Shown here in pieces: positions 1-9,101 of a stretch of DNA of 64,000 nt (its first letter is position 1; each line of letters begins with the position of its first letter). Under the pieces are notes generated by a model. That model was not told where the DNA came from. It saw nothing but the letters and a program-made list of their open reading frames with translations, and ran no database searches. The stretch covers positions 248,001-312,000 of the forward strand of contig CP060237.1 of the NCBI GenBank assembly GCA_023898745.1. The letters are read 5' to 3'. The DNA comes from Alphaproteobacteria bacterium. GTDB taxonomy: Bacteria; Pseudomonadota; Alphaproteobacteria; G02398745; G023898745. Made by a program: the position numbers and the translations under genes.

Positions 1-126
1 TAATAACCTCCTTGGTTGTTTGTTATGACCAGAGTCTGCTTTGTTTATAGGTTTTTTTATTTACTCTGTCAAGTGTGTGGAAGAAATGCAGCGTTATCCT
101 AAGAGACTTTCGCATACAATAAGCAC

Positions 127-193
127 CGTCATGGCGAGCAAAAGCGTAGCCATCCATATGGATCACCACGTCGCTTCGCTCCTCGTGATGACG
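127..193. repeat. Palindromic repeat, modules B + A
   Basis: A CGTCATGGCGAG arm (module B) runs head to head into the reverse arm TCCTCGTGATGACG (module A), giving one folded element. The open frames crossing it are by-products of the repeat. The first 226 bases of the window hold no convincing gene. Confidence 0.85.
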
Positions 194-227
194 ATATACG
201 CGACAAGTTCACTGAAAAACAAGTGAA

Positions 228-1028
228 TTACATTGTAAACTCCACACCGATTAGTGCGCGAAATCCAGAATAACGGTATTTAGTATCATATGCATTTGAT
301 TCGGATTTTAACTCTCTTTTTCTGTCTTTTGTAGAAGTGCCATGAAGCTTAACAAACCAGCTTAAACGCTCTTGGATTTGATGCTTAAAGAGCACTCCTC
401 CAAAAAGCCTTTGTCCATAAGATTTATTGGTATCAAAGGTTAAGGATGTATTTGGACTTCCGCTTTCAAACTCTATTTTAGCTATCCTATCCCAGAGCAT
501 TTCTCCACCACCAGAAAAACCCAGTGTAATCTTGTTAAATTGCAAACCTGCAATTAATTCCCCTCCAACAAAATACGGCAAATTAAAAAATTCTTTATGC
601 CAAAGAGGGGCTATGGCATACCCGCCAAAAACGTTCAATTGCACCAAAAACTTTTCAAAAAAAGTATGACTTGCCCCCAAATAAGCGGAGGCAAAAAATT
701 TAAATTGCTTATCCTCTTTTTTCAACTCATAGGACGGTTCAAGAGCAGTTGGTGTAGAAGATGGTACTGGTGCTACTACAACCGGCGTAGGAGCCGCCCC
801 TCCTGGGATGGGCGCCATCTTTTTTTTCCCCATGGGAAATGCAGAAGGAGCCTTAGGCACAGCACCTCCAGACGGTGGAGTTGGCACAGATGCAGGTGGT
901 GTACCTGTAGAAGTAGCTGAAGTTTCTTTCTGCTTTTCAAACTCGCTAATCACGCGCAATAGCCTCTCAGCATCGCCTTGCAATCCAATATGAAAGTTTA
1001 CTGCTTGTAGTAAAAACATAAAGCTCAT
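228..1028 (-). CDS. Outer-membrane beta-barrel-like protein with mini-leader
   Basis: 266 residues. The start is fixed by a strong ribosome site AAGGAGG five bases upstream. The N-terminus MSFMFLLQAV is short, hydrophobic and uncharged, like the mini-leaders elsewhere in this window. Residues about 12-34 look helical, about 35-98 are a Pro/Ala/Thr-rich linker, and about 105-266 alternate polar and aromatic residues as in transmembrane beta-strands with glycine turns. I infer an outer-membrane or surface protein. The last residue is Met, not the usual Phe, so insertion by the BAM machinery is not certain. I cannot name a family. It lies convergent to nothing and is transcribed from its own promoter. 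Confidence 0.6.
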   Translation of the reverse strand: MSFMFLLQAVNFHIGLQGDAERLLRVISEFEKQKETSATSTGTPPASVPTPPSGGAVPKAPSAFPMGKKKMAPIPGGAAPTPVVVAPVPSSTPTALEPSYELKKEDKQFKFFASAYLGASHTFFEKFLVQLNVFGGYAIAPLWHKEFFNLPYFVGGELIAGLQFNKITLGFSGGGEMLWDRIAKIEFESGSPNTSLTFDTNKSYGQRLFGGVLFKHQIQERLSWFVKLHGTSTKDRKRELKSESNAYDTKYRYSGFRALIGVEFTM

Positions 1029-1046
1029 ACTTCCTCCTTATACCCC

Positions 1047-1075
1047 ATTATACTATGCCTTTAATCAAAAGGCAA
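1047..1075 (-). promoter_or_regulatory. Sigma70-type promoter of the barrel gene
   Basis: On the minus strand TTGCCT is followed after 17 bases by a perfect TATAAT. The predicted start lies a few bases before the AAGGAGG site, so the leader is very short. Confidence 0.55.
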
Positions 1076-1360
1076 ATTTCCTTGTTTCTAAAGGCTCATA
1101 TAGCGTTTTTCATGGTAGATTGAAGGAAAAGCATACATAACATTGATTTATGTCTAAAACGGGCTCTAAAACGATTTATTTGACGTTTTTCGAGCTTGTA
1201 AATCCCGGATTTTTTTGTCACCCTAAAATAGAATCTCATAAAATTTTGGTGATGAGAGTCCGGACTTTGATTCTAGCCAAATGCAATGAGAGCTACAATA
1301 GGGATTGGTGAGAATTTTAATCTTTTTTCATACCCAATCCAATTGAATTTTAGGGATTTT
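1076..1360. other. Intergenic region without a recognised gene
   Basis: AT-rich spacer between two divergent genes. It holds an imperfect inverted repeat around 1218-1252 (CACCCTAAAAT and ATTTTGGTG arms). I see no repeat module and no coding potential beyond an upstream in-frame extension of the protease frame. Confidence 0.4.
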
Positions 1361-2554
1361 ATGTTTTTTCTTTTTGCCCAACATCTCGTATTTGACGATG
1401 AAGTCGAGTTATTTTGCAATGAAATTGTCACCACGATGTCCAAAGAAATGGGGATTAAGAACAAAAAAATCCCCGTTTATCTCATGGATACCGAAGATGT
1501 GAATGCAGCAGCGGCAGGGCATGGCATCTTGCTAATTCACACAGGGCTCATTGCAGAATGTAAAAATGCAGATGAATTTATAGGTGTGCTTGCGCACGAA
1601 CTTGGGCATATTCAAAAAGCGCATACGTTTTATTTTTACCAGGCTGGCAAAGCTATGAACATTGCTTTGAGCGCTGGATTTGGTCTTGGTCTTATCTTGG
1701 CGCCTCTTACAGGCGGTCTTTCGCTGCTTGTCTTACCAATTATGGGTGCAGGAGGTGCACAAAGCTCTATTTTATCTTACATGCGTGTTCATGAGTTTGA
1801 GGCAGATCAAATTGCTGTGCAAACTCTCAAAAAAATGAATTGGCCCACAGATGGACTACGCACATTTTTGCAACGCCTCAAAGAACATGATTATTTAATT
1901 GAACTGACTGGACTAACGACGCATCCCTTAAGTAGTGACCGCATCAGAAGAATTGAAGAAATGTCAAGAGGCGCAAAAGGCACCCTCAGTTCTGATATAC
2001 ATAAAAAATTTTCACGCATTCGCGCAAAAGTTATGGGCTACATGCGGAAAAACGAAAAAACTGAAGACTTATATGAAAAAACACAGGCTTTGTATGTGCG
2101 CCGTGATTTTGCAAACGCCTTAAAAACAATCGATCAACTGCTAGAAAAAGATAAAAATGATGTTTTTTATAAAGAAATGAAGGCTGACATTTTGTTTTTA
2201 AAGGGTGATATTGAAAATGCACACATTATATATAAAGAGATTGCAGAGCAAAATAAAGATCTTAAATATGTACCCATGAAAATTGTGTCCTGCGTCATAT
2301 TATTAAAGTCTGACCTTGATGCAGGATTGGCAATCTTGGCGCATGCACGCGCTAAAGAACGCGCCTCGCCTTATTTATGGCATTTAACAGGACATATATA
2401 TAAGTTAAAGGGCGATATCAAGACAATGTGGTTTTGTCGTTGTCAGGCTGCGTTTTTAGCGAAAGATATGACATTTGTGAAAAAGCATATTGATAAGGCA
2501 GATACGGATGTTTTTGTTGACTTATATAAAGAGATGAAAGAGCTTATACGTTGA
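1361..2554 (+). CDS. M48 metalloprotease with TPR tail, BepA-like
   Basis: 397 residues from the ATG at 1361. I prefer this start over the ATG at 1286 because AGGG lies just upstream and because it gives MFFLFAQHLV, the mini-leader seen on many genes here. The zinc site HELGH is at residues 79-83, with ExEAD at 145-149 supplying the third ligand. Residues about 98-130 form a Gly-rich hydrophobic hairpin. From about 250 onwards, helical repeats resemble TPRs. This order (M48 protease, then TPR) is that of BepA/YfgC, a periplasmic protease that assists outer-membrane protein assembly. Periplasmic action implies that the short N-terminus works as an export signal. The 3' end overlaps the convergent kinase gene by 11 bases. 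Confidence 0.8.
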   Translation: MFFLFAQHLVFDDEVELFCNEIVTTMSKEMGIKNKKIPVYLMDTEDVNAAAAGHGILLIHTGLIAECKNADEFIGVLAHELGHIQKAHTFYFYQAGKAMNIALSAGFGLGLILAPLTGGLSLLVLPIMGAGGAQSSILSYMRVHEFEADQIAVQTLKKMNWPTDGLRTFLQRLKEHDYLIELTGLTTHPLSSDRIRRIEEMSRGAKGTLSSDIHKKFSRIRAKVMGYMRKNEKTEDLYEKTQALYVRRDFANALKTIDQLLEKDKNDVFYKEMKADILFLKGDIENAHIIYKEIAEQNKDLKYVPMKIVSCVILLKSDLDAGLAILAHARAKERASPYLWHLTGHIYKLKGDIKTMWFCRCQAAFLAKDMTFVKKHIDKADTDVFVDLYKEMKELIR

Positions 2555-3797
2555 GCTCAGGTCTTACGCGGCCACTTCTATCTGTGAGCGCTTGAAAAAT
2601 TTTTACTAATTCAGGTCTTTCTTTGGGATCAAAACTTAGCATACGTTTGCAGAGCATTTGAATTTGGAAAGAATAATCTGGAATATATCCCTTTATAAAA
2701 TCAAAATCCTTTCGTTCTTGGATCGCTTTAGTGATATTTCTTTCCTGAAAAGGAAATTCTCCATACATCATCACAAATAAAATTACACCTAATGAATATA
2801 CATCACACTTATAATTGTACTCAGCGTCATTACTCAGAACCTCTGGCGCAGCAGTCGCTTTTGTTCCTACCCTTCGAGTAAGTTTTTGCAAATCTTCAGT
2901 TTCCGAATTTGTTGAAAGTCCCCAGTCTGCTAAAACAACTCTCTCCAAAATACCACCTTCTGCGAATGTTAAAAATATATTTTCAGGCTTAATATCTCTA
3001 TGGATAATTCCACGAAGATGTGCAGTAGCTAATATACTAGTCAATTGGGCTATAGCTGTTCTCACCATATTTTCTGGCAATATTCCAGTTTCACGCTCAA
3101 ATATAAACTCATACAGATCCATAGAATATCTAGGCATTACAAGAAGTGCTTGGAGAGGATCTAGATGCACTCTTAATGTCTGAACATTATAAGGGTGATC
3201 CTGCAAAAAAAGCTGGTTTTTAATTTCATTCATAGTATCGCTCGTGCGTTTTAAAGCTTTCACCACATTTCCATCAATTAAATAAAGAGGATATTTACTT
3301 AGAACGTTTAATTTTTGCACGCCAGTTTGAATTAAGCGATGGGTTGTATCTTCCTCCATATCTACCGTATCAAACCCTGCATCTGTGCTAAATGTTAGAT
3401 TTGGATTTGATGCAAGCATGCGTTGACGAAACGCACCAAAACTATGTTTAAAAGCAAAAGAAAGTTTTACCCCTCCAATAAAACAAAATGCTATGAATGG
3501 ATTGGGGTTATTTACATGCTGAACGTCTATGCAGCCATCTTGGATATGAGTCAAAAAAGCTGTGGCTTTTTGATGATCAAGCTCTAGAGAGTCTAAAACT
3601 GTGAGCATTTGAGGCCTTTGAATTTCTTCTCTTTCTTGCAATGCAGCAAACTCTAAATCCAATCTTGCCTGATATTCTGTTGCAAACAATGTCGCTACTC
3701 TAGAATCTTCTTGCGTTATAGGCACGTTAGGAATCCTTGACTGCAAAGGCACTTTTACTTGCGTATCAACAACTGTTGTTGCAACTATAAAAAACAT
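2544..3797 (-). CDS. Eukaryotic-like Ser/Thr protein kinase 1 with mini-leader
   Basis: 417 residues, starting MFFIVATTVV. The kinase domain is about residues 165-410. HRDIKPEN carries the catalytic Asp at 268 and Asn at 273. The metal-binding DFG is DWG at 291-293, the APE motif is at 317-319, and the helix-F Asp is at 332. Lys180 is a candidate for the ATP-contacting Lys, but no clear Gly-rich loop is visible. Residues about 84-140 resemble the end of the domain that precedes the kinase in the next two genes (aromatic stretch, then FSTDA). There is no Shine-Dalgarno site; the leader is A-rich. I infer a secreted host-directed kinase. The shared leader and promoter support one family with the two genes upstream. 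Confidence 0.8.
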   Translation of the reverse strand: MFFIVATTVVDTQVKVPLQSRIPNVPITQEDSRVATLFATEYQARLDLEFAALQEREEIQRPQMLTVLDSLELDHQKATAFLTHIQDGCIDVQHVNNPNPFIAFCFIGGVKLSFAFKHSFGAFRQRMLASNPNLTFSTDAGFDTVDMEEDTTHRLIQTGVQKLNVLSKYPLYLIDGNVVKALKRTSDTMNEIKNQLFLQDHPYNVQTLRVHLDPLQALLVMPRYSMDLYEFIFERETGILPENMVRTAIAQLTSILATAHLRGIIHRDIKPENIFLTFAEGGILERVVLADWGLSTNSETEDLQKLTRRVGTKATAAPEVLSNDAEYNYKCDVYSLGVILFVMMYGEFPFQERNITKAIQERKDFDFIKGYIPDYSFQIQMLCKRMLSFDPKERPELVKIFQALTDRSGRVRPELNV

Positions 3798-3830
3798 TAT
3801 TTTTTTTATTTTTAAAGTGTGTGGACTTTT

Positions 3831-3858
3831 TTTATAGGAAATGTTTTTTAAGTTTCAA
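3831..3858 (-). promoter_or_regulatory. Shared effector-type promoter, kinase 1
   Basis: Minus strand: TTGAAA, 16-base spacer ending in TTTCC, then TATAAA. The spacer end and -10 box match those upstream of kinases 2 and 3 and of the TPR gene at 61155-63383. Confidence 0.65.
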
Positions 3859-3868
3859 GGAAAACATT

Positions 3869-3950
3869 GTCATCCTGAATGAAACAAAGGATCTTTTTGA
3901 GTTTATCTGAAGAAGGGCCTTTACTCGCTACGCTCATTCAAGAGGACAGC
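3869..3950. repeat. Palindromic repeat, module D (degenerate)
   Basis: GTCATCCTGAATGA...CGCTCATTCAAGAGGAC: a worn copy of the GTCATCCTGAGC family also found at 18671, 35863 and 42743. It ends next to the stop codon of the Fe-S carrier gene. Confidence 0.6.
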
Positions 3951-3952
3951 GC

Positions 3953-4255
3953 CTAACTAAAGGAGTTGCCGCACCCACATGAAACAGTTGCGTTTGGATT
4001 CTTAATCACAAATCGCTCACCCATAAGATCTTGAATAAAATCTATGGTACTGCCATTAATCAAATCTAAAGAGGCTTGGTCGGTAATGACACTCGCATCA
4101 TTCTTTATATATATAATGTCTTCATCTCGTTTTTCATCCAACTCAAACGTATATTGAAAACCAGCACATCCGCCTCCAAGTACGCGAAGACGCAAAGCTT
4201 TTCCCTTGCTAAGTTTTTTAATTTGTGCAGCGGCACTTTCTGTGATGTGGAGCAT
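3953..4255 (-). CDS. A-type iron-sulfur carrier (IscA/ErpA family)
   Basis: 100 residues, full length for the HesB/IscA/ErpA family. The three conserved cysteines are present: one in the GGGCAGFQY motif (about residue 29) and the pair in the C-terminal SCGCGNSF. The family holds or passes [4Fe-4S] clusters to apoproteins in the cytosol. It sits between two kinase genes, with which it has no obvious functional link. It has no mini-leader, as expected for a cytosolic protein. ErpA and IscA cannot be separated from the sequence alone. Confidence 0.9.
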   Translation of the reverse strand: MLHITESAAAQIKKLSKGKALRLRVLGGGCAGFQYTFELDEKRDEDIIYIKNDASVITDQASLDLINGSTIDFIQDLMGERFVIKNPNATVSCGCGNSFS

Positions 4256-4294
4256 AGACTTATATGTATGTCTTTTTTTTATAGTACCAGAAAA

Positions 4295-5977
4295 TTACAG
4301 AGTTTTTGCAAAATCATCGAGTTGTTGAGCGGTTGGTCTATCCTGTGGATGAAACTGCAACATGCGCGCTGTAAACTCCGCAATTCTTCTTGAGGTTGAA
4401 CCAACAGCCAAGTTCTGAATTTGTGTACTCATATTGAAAGTTCTTCTTGCTTCCGTTGCCAATCCCATCCAGTCAGATTGTTTCATATCAGTTTTAAACG
4501 GAAACCCCAAAAATTGCATCGCATAGAACACAATTCCGAGTGAGTAAATATCAATTGCTGGACCATAAAGCTCTGCAGATAAAATTTCAGGCGGCAAATA
4601 CGCTGGTGTTCCACATCGTCTTCTAAGATTGTGAAAACCTTCATTTTCGGCATTTGCAAATCCATAATCCGCTAAAAACACATCTTCACCCTTCATAAAT
4701 ATATTGTCTAGTTTTATATCCCTGTGAAGCACTTGGTTTGAATGCAAATAATTCAAAACAGATGCTAACTGTTTTATCCATCGCACCATTGTGGCCTCAG
4801 ACAGCTGTTTTCGCTGCAACATATAATTATATAAATCAGAATCACATTTTGGCATAACAAGCAAACCTCTTAATCCATCAAAAATAAATTGACCTTTAAG
4901 GCTGTGAGAATGCTTCGCCATCTTTAAATGACTTATAATCTCTGGAATCCCCCCTGAAGTAACATAAAACAACTTCTCAATAGTATCCTTAGATGTATTT
5001 ATATACAACGCTTCTTTTCCATCTCTTCCTTCTCTTAATACTTTATAATCACGGGATTTTAACAGACCATAAACAGAGGAATCAAGTTCAGAAAATAATC
5101 CTTCTATATCTTCTGTTGCATTTATATCAGTGCTAAATTTAGCACTAGGATTTACAAATGTTGATATAGAATAAGAAAAGTGAGAAAACAAATCGGCAGA
5201 TGTAAATAAAAGCACAACTTTACCATCAATAGAACACGAACATGCAAAAGCTGAATGATGATCTTGATGCTCAACTCTAAAAAATGACTGAGCCGTAATT
5301 TCTATTTTTTGCTGACATGCCCCCTGCTTAAGCACAATAAAATCTTCTTCAAACTCTATTTTCACTGACTCTCCGTCTAATTGGCGCAAAGGCCCAGAGG
5401 TTTTCAGGAATATACCGCCTTTTCCTAAAAAACGCTTTTCACTGTTAAAACGATCATGAAGTGCTTTCTCCTCTTGATCACGCTGATTACTGATAGTTTT
5501 GTACCCTTGATGCAATCCAGCCCCTTCTCGTGGTTTAAGCATATCTAATAAATGACAAGCAGAAGTTATAAGATAACCTCTGTATAACGCCATATAGTTA
5601 AGCTCTTCCATATACTTAAGTTCTTGACGTGAGTGTTTCTCTAAAATTTCAACGCTCCCCAATACAAACTGATTGTAAAAAGTCCTTATATTCAACGTCT
5701 CTTCATCAACAATTTCTTGCATTCGATCTACATGATCCTTCTCAAGCTTCGAAATTTCAGTAGCATAATCAATCGCAGGAGCTCTAAGAGCTAATATACT
5801 TTCCGGATCAAAATGCAAATGTTGTTGGTTTTCGCCAACTAAGCTCAAGGCTTTAGATTCACACCTTTTATAATCAGGAGTATTTATTGCTTTCCCTCCC
5901 AACGCCGGCCTTCTTGGAGTTGTTGGAACGCTTGAAGCGTGAACAACTTCAGCTGCATACAAAAAATCAAAAAACAT
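4295..5977 (-). CDS. Eukaryotic-like Ser/Thr protein kinase 2, helical + PH-like + kinase
   Basis: 560 residues with mini-leader MFFDFLYAAE. Residues about 70-150 are charged and helical. About 183-275 form a beta-rich block (GKGGIFLK start, ending in LFTSADLFSHF) that reads like a PH-type fold; this is inference. FSTDI at 281-285 follows. The kinase domain is about 320-560: HRDIKLDN with Asp420 and Asn425, DYG for DFG at 437-439, PPE for APE at 462-464, and Asp476. No Gly-rich loop is clear, and Lys335 is the best candidate for the ATP-contacting Lys. No Shine-Dalgarno site. Close paralog of the kinase downstream of it at 6118-7821. Likely exported and host-directed. Confidence 0.8.
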   Translation of the reverse strand: MFFDFLYAAEVVHASSVPTTPRRPALGGKAINTPDYKRCESKALSLVGENQQHLHFDPESILALRAPAIDYATEISKLEKDHVDRMQEIVDEETLNIRTFYNQFVLGSVEILEKHSRQELKYMEELNYMALYRGYLITSACHLLDMLKPREGAGLHQGYKTISNQRDQEEKALHDRFNSEKRFLGKGGIFLKTSGPLRQLDGESVKIEFEEDFIVLKQGACQQKIEITAQSFFRVEHQDHHSAFACSCSIDGKVVLLFTSADLFSHFSYSISTFVNPSAKFSTDINATEDIEGLFSELDSSVYGLLKSRDYKVLREGRDGKEALYINTSKDTIEKLFYVTSGGIPEIISHLKMAKHSHSLKGQFIFDGLRGLLVMPKCDSDLYNYMLQRKQLSEATMVRWIKQLASVLNYLHSNQVLHRDIKLDNIFMKGEDVFLADYGFANAENEGFHNLRRRCGTPAYLPPEILSAELYGPAIDIYSLGIVFYAMQFLGFPFKTDMKQSDWMGLATEARRTFNMSTQIQNLAVGSTSRRIAEFTARMLQFHPQDRPTAQQLDDFAKTL

Positions 5978-6006
5978 TAGTTCATTTTTAGAGTGAGTAG
6001 GTTTCT

Positions 6007-6035
6007 TTTTTAGGAAATGGTTTTTAAGGTTTCAA
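6007..6035 (-). promoter_or_regulatory. Shared effector-type promoter, kinase 2
   Basis: Minus strand: TTGAAA, 17-base spacer ending in CATTTCC, then TAAAAA in the -10 position. Same block as at 3831, 7854 and 63415. Confidence 0.6.
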
Positions 6036-6117
6036 GAGTAAAAGGAAAAAAAATTTCCTTAAAATTAAGCGCGCTATTCTGTATACGAATTTTGAAGCGC
6101 CCCAAACAAATAGAATG

Positions 6118-7821
6118 TTATATAGAATCTAAAATAGATAACGCGTCAGGTATTTCCATTCTAGTTTCTGGATTCGGATCCAAGAGTTGACCGCACAACC
6201 GCCTCAACAATGGATGGTAAGTTCTTCTAGGCATATGATCATATACATTAAAAGTTTCTCTAGCATGTAATGCCGCCCAGGTATTTGGAATATTATCCTT
6301 ATGCGGAAAATGAAAATGCATAAGAATAAACATTATGACACCAATCGTATAGTTATCCACTTGATAAGTAGTTGGACCATCTCTCAGCATATCAGGAGCT
6401 AAATAATATGGCGTACCACATTTTAAGGTCAAGCCTCTCATTCCTTCTTGTGGAGTTGTCGCAAATCCAAAATCTGCCACGACAACATTCTCTTCATCAA
6501 TGCAATAAACATTCTCTAATTTACCATCTCTATGCACAATTCCTTGTTGATGCAAAAAATTATATCCTTGAAGGATTTGTTTCATGAAGCGGATAACCAT
6601 TTCTTCACTTACAGCAATGTCTTTTTTAATATACTTTTCCTCAAGAAGTTGTTGGAGATCTTGCGGATACTTTGGCATTACAATTGCGCTTTTCAATCCA
6701 TCTGTACAAAACTCACCGCTTGCGCAAAAAGAGCCTTGTCTAGCTGCCGCTATTGAATGGGCTGCAATCTCTTTTGCGTTAAATGCATTTGTATTAAACA
6801 CCTTTATCACACAAGATCTGCCGTCTTTTTCTCCCAAGTACAATGCATCTTTTGAATTTTGCCCCTCATAAGTCGCCTCTCTCAAAACAGACGCTTTTAA
6901 GGTTTTAAGAAAAAAATTTATATCAGAAGTAGTATAAAATAAAGATCTTGATTGGCGCGGAGGGATAATGTCTGTACTAAATCCAACAGCTCTGTTTGCG
7001 TTGTGCACAGCCATACGAAACTGCGAAAACAAACTCTTAGATGTAAAAAACACCTCCTTCTGACCGATATACAGTGAACACACAAATGCAAAATTGTGAT
7101 CTGTGTGCTTCACATCAAGAAACACTCTTCCTGTAAGATAGGTGATGAACTTTTGACCTTGTCTAGAGATCACAATACTTCCATTTTGAATATCTAACTT
7201 AATTGGAAGAAATCTCAACAATTGGCCTGGAGGAGATACTCTCTCAAATACGCCAGTTTTACCTAAAAACCTTCTTTCATCATCAGCGCGCCGCTTAAAC
7301 TCTCTCATTGTGTTGTCACGCGCTAGACTTATACCATCAGACGTATATAATCTTTCTCTATCTTCTACTGTTAAAACAGAAGCTGAGTAGATATACAAAA
7401 AAGTTCTGAGAAAATTTCGATACACCGCAGCTAAGCTTTCATAAAACATAGAGTTTATAACATCAGCCTCAAATCTCCAATCTTCTAGAAGTTGCCTTTC
7501 ACTTATAAAAAACCTAGAAAAATTTTGCATCTCGGTCATATACGAGTGAGAAATTATCCCGCGCTCCGTTTCTTGCTCTTCTAAAAGCATCTCAATACGC
7601 TCGCTCAAATCAAATTTAGGTGTTCCAAAGTCTAAAGCACAAGCTGCTGGGCAATCATTTTCAGGAGCTGGATCATGAAACAACCTGGTAGGTACTGTCC
7701 TGGAGGAAGTATTAGAGCGATAACGAGGCGTAGGAGTATTAATTCTTCGTTCTCCAAAAATCGCTCTTGTTGGTTGGCGCTTTACATCTGGTGTAGCTGT
7801 TTGCAAAAAAGCAAAAAACAT
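6118..7821 (-). CDS. Eukaryotic-like Ser/Thr protein kinase 3, helical + PH-like + kinase
   Basis: 567 residues with mini-leader MFFAFLQTAT. A helical region (about 70-180) precedes a beta-rich PH-like block at 186-275, which is colinear with kinase 2 (RRFLGKTGVF, then FFTSKSLFSQF and FSTDI). The kinase domain is about 325-567: Lys340 in CVIK with Glu351 as partner, HRDGKLEN with Asp432 and Asn437, DFG at 450-452, APD instead of APE at 475-477, and Asp489. It is the most canonical of the three kinases. HRDIK has become HRDGK. No Shine-Dalgarno site is present. I infer an exported kinase from the leader. Confidence 0.82.
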   Translation of the reverse strand: MFFAFLQTATPDVKRQPTRAIFGERRINTPTPRYRSNTSSRTVPTRLFHDPAPENDCPAACALDFGTPKFDLSERIEMLLEEQETERGIISHSYMTEMQNFSRFFISERQLLEDWRFEADVINSMFYESLAAVYRNFLRTFLYIYSASVLTVEDRERLYTSDGISLARDNTMREFKRRADDERRFLGKTGVFERVSPPGQLLRFLPIKLDIQNGSIVISRQGQKFITYLTGRVFLDVKHTDHNFAFVCSLYIGQKEVFFTSKSLFSQFRMAVHNANRAVGFSTDIIPPRQSRSLFYTTSDINFFLKTLKASVLREATYEGQNSKDALYLGEKDGRSCVIKVFNTNAFNAKEIAAHSIAAARQGSFCASGEFCTDGLKSAIVMPKYPQDLQQLLEEKYIKKDIAVSEEMVIRFMKQILQGYNFLHQQGIVHRDGKLENVYCIDEENVVVADFGFATTPQEGMRGLTLKCGTPYYLAPDMLRDGPTTYQVDNYTIGVIMFILMHFHFPHKDNIPNTWAALHARETFNVYDHMPRRTYHPLLRRLCGQLLDPNPETRMEIPDALSILDSI

Positions 7822-7853
7822 CGATTCTATTTTAAAAGTGTGAGTAGGTTTTT

Positions 7854-7882
7854 GTTATAGGAAATGATTTTTAGGGTTTCAA
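7854..7882 (-). promoter_or_regulatory. Shared effector-type promoter, kinase 3
   Basis: Minus strand: TTGAAA, 17-base spacer ending in CATTTCC, then TATAAC. Confidence 0.62.
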
Positions 7883-7936
7883 GGGTAAAATTAAAAATTT
7901 TTTAAACTTTTTTTTCGCAGACTAAAAAAAACCCTC

Positions 7937-8010
7937 CGTCATCACGAGGGGCGCAGTCCCGTAGTGATCCATAATGGATAGTCACGCGGCATACGCCGCT
8001 CGCTATGACG
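7937..8010. repeat. Palindromic repeat, modules A + B-like
   Basis: CGTCATCACGAG arm joined to an arm ending CGCTATGACG. It ends 27 bases before the prs-like start codon, so it lies in or near the leader of that mRNA. Confidence 0.75.
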
Positions 8011-8036
8011 CCCTTTCCACAAAAAAAGGAGCGTGC

Positions 8037-8864
8037 ATGAAAATCTTCAAGCTCGAAAACTCTGACACTCTTGAATATAGGCACTACCCAGATGGTGAAT
8101 CTTATATTCGCATCAAAACTCCTGTCAAAGATGAAGTCTGTGTCGTCTGGTGCGCGCTTCATCATCCAGATGCAAAAATCCCTCCTATATTATTCTTAAG
8201 TGAAACATTAAGAGATAATGGTGCAAAAAAAGTTATTCTTGTTGCGCCTTATTTATGCTACATGCGACAAGATAAAATATTTAACGAAGGTGAGTCATTT
8301 ACAGCAAAACACTGCGGGAAACTCTTATCACAATATTTTGATTACATCATTACAGTTGATCCACATCTACACCGTATTAAAAATCTTAAGCAAGTATACA
8401 AAATTCCATCTACAGTCTTGCATGCCAAGGAAGCTATACAGACATATATAAAAGATTCTATCAAGGATCCTTTTTTAATTGGGCCAGATGAAGAAAGTGA
8501 GCAATGGATAAAAACTGTGGCTGATTTCTTAAACTGCCCCTATGCAATTGCAAAAAAGACACGTTATGGAGATCGCAATGTTGAGATTGAGCCATTTAAT
8601 ATCAATTTACATGGCAAACAAACTGTCGTGATTGATGATATCGCTTCAAGTGGCGCAACGCTTTTAGAGATTTATAAAAAATTACCTGCAGATGCAAAAC
8701 CAATAGCCATCCTAACTCACGCCGTATTTAGTGAAGAGATATATCAGAAATTGAAAACAGTTTATGCACAGGTGATTACAACAAATACGATTGAACATAA
8801 AAGCAATAAGATTGATGTGAATCCTTTAATTATGCAGGAGTTGAAAATTCTCTCGTCATCCTGA
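8037..8864 (+). CDS. prs: Ribose-phosphate pyrophosphokinase (PRPP synthetase-like)
   Basis: 275 residues from the ATG at 8037, which has AAGGAG upstream; the longer frame from 7974 reads through a repeat. The family transfers diphosphate from ATP to ribose-5-phosphate in the cytosol. Visible motifs are PYLCYMRQDKIF (71-82), DPHLHRI (108-114) and the PRPP-binding loop VVIDDIASSGATL (197-209). It is shorter than the usual 310-320 residues, and its divergence is closer to the short archaeal-like or plant class III forms. Another phosphoribosyltransferase-fold role cannot be excluded, but the RQDK motif favours PRPP synthetase. Confidence 0.85.
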   Translation: MKIFKLENSDTLEYRHYPDGESYIRIKTPVKDEVCVVWCALHHPDAKIPPILFLSETLRDNGAKKVILVAPYLCYMRQDKIFNEGESFTAKHCGKLLSQYFDYIITVDPHLHRIKNLKQVYKIPSTVLHAKEAIQTYIKDSIKDPFLIGPDEESEQWIKTVADFLNCPYAIAKKTRYGDRNVEIEPFNINLHGKQTVVIDDIASSGATLLEIYKKLPADAKPIAILTHAVFSEEIYQKLKTVYAQVITTNTIEHKSNKIDVNPLIMQELKILSSS

Positions 8865-8872
8865 GTCATAAA

Positions 8873-9092
8873 CCCGTCATGGCGAGCACAGCGTGGCCAT
8901 CCATCCGTCTTCGCAAATTTTGCCTTCAGCAAAATTTAGCTACGACGAGATTGGTCGAGTCGAAGCGTGTGAAGTGGATGCCTCGCCGAAGCTCTTTAGA
9001 GCGTAGGCGGACACCTCCATGGATCACCACACCTTGCTACGCAAGGCTCGTGATGACGTCTGCGCATATTTAATTCGTGAGGATGAATCAGC
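8873..9092. repeat. Composite repeat, modules B-E-A plus GCGCATATT tail
   Basis: Starts CGTCATGGCGAGC, passes through the long module E (inverted CAAATTTTGCC/GCAAAATTTAGC core, then CGCCGAAGCTC) and ends with a module A arm. At 9057-9092 a tail GTCTGCGCATATTTAATTC continues to GGATGAATCAG. The same tail occurs at 43001-43033 and, reversed, at 30963-31000. Confidence 0.8.
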
Positions 9093-9101
9093 CCAGGATA
9101 A

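Noticed and set aside
41..226. Open frame starting MFIGFFIYSVK, similar to a mini-leader
   Set aside because: It begins with TTG, has no ribosome site, and two thirds of it is a palindromic repeat in translation.
1286..1360. Longer start for the M48 protease
   Set aside because: The extra 25 residues have no family support. The ATG at 1361 has AGGG in position and yields the recurrent leader.
8879..9073. Frames with LRKFCLQQNLATTRLVES and MDHHTLLRKARDD-type peptides, here and at 13068, 30862, 41533, 47614 and 54950
   Set aside because: They are translations of repeat modules A and E and recur wherever the modules occur. No ribosome site or independent sequence.
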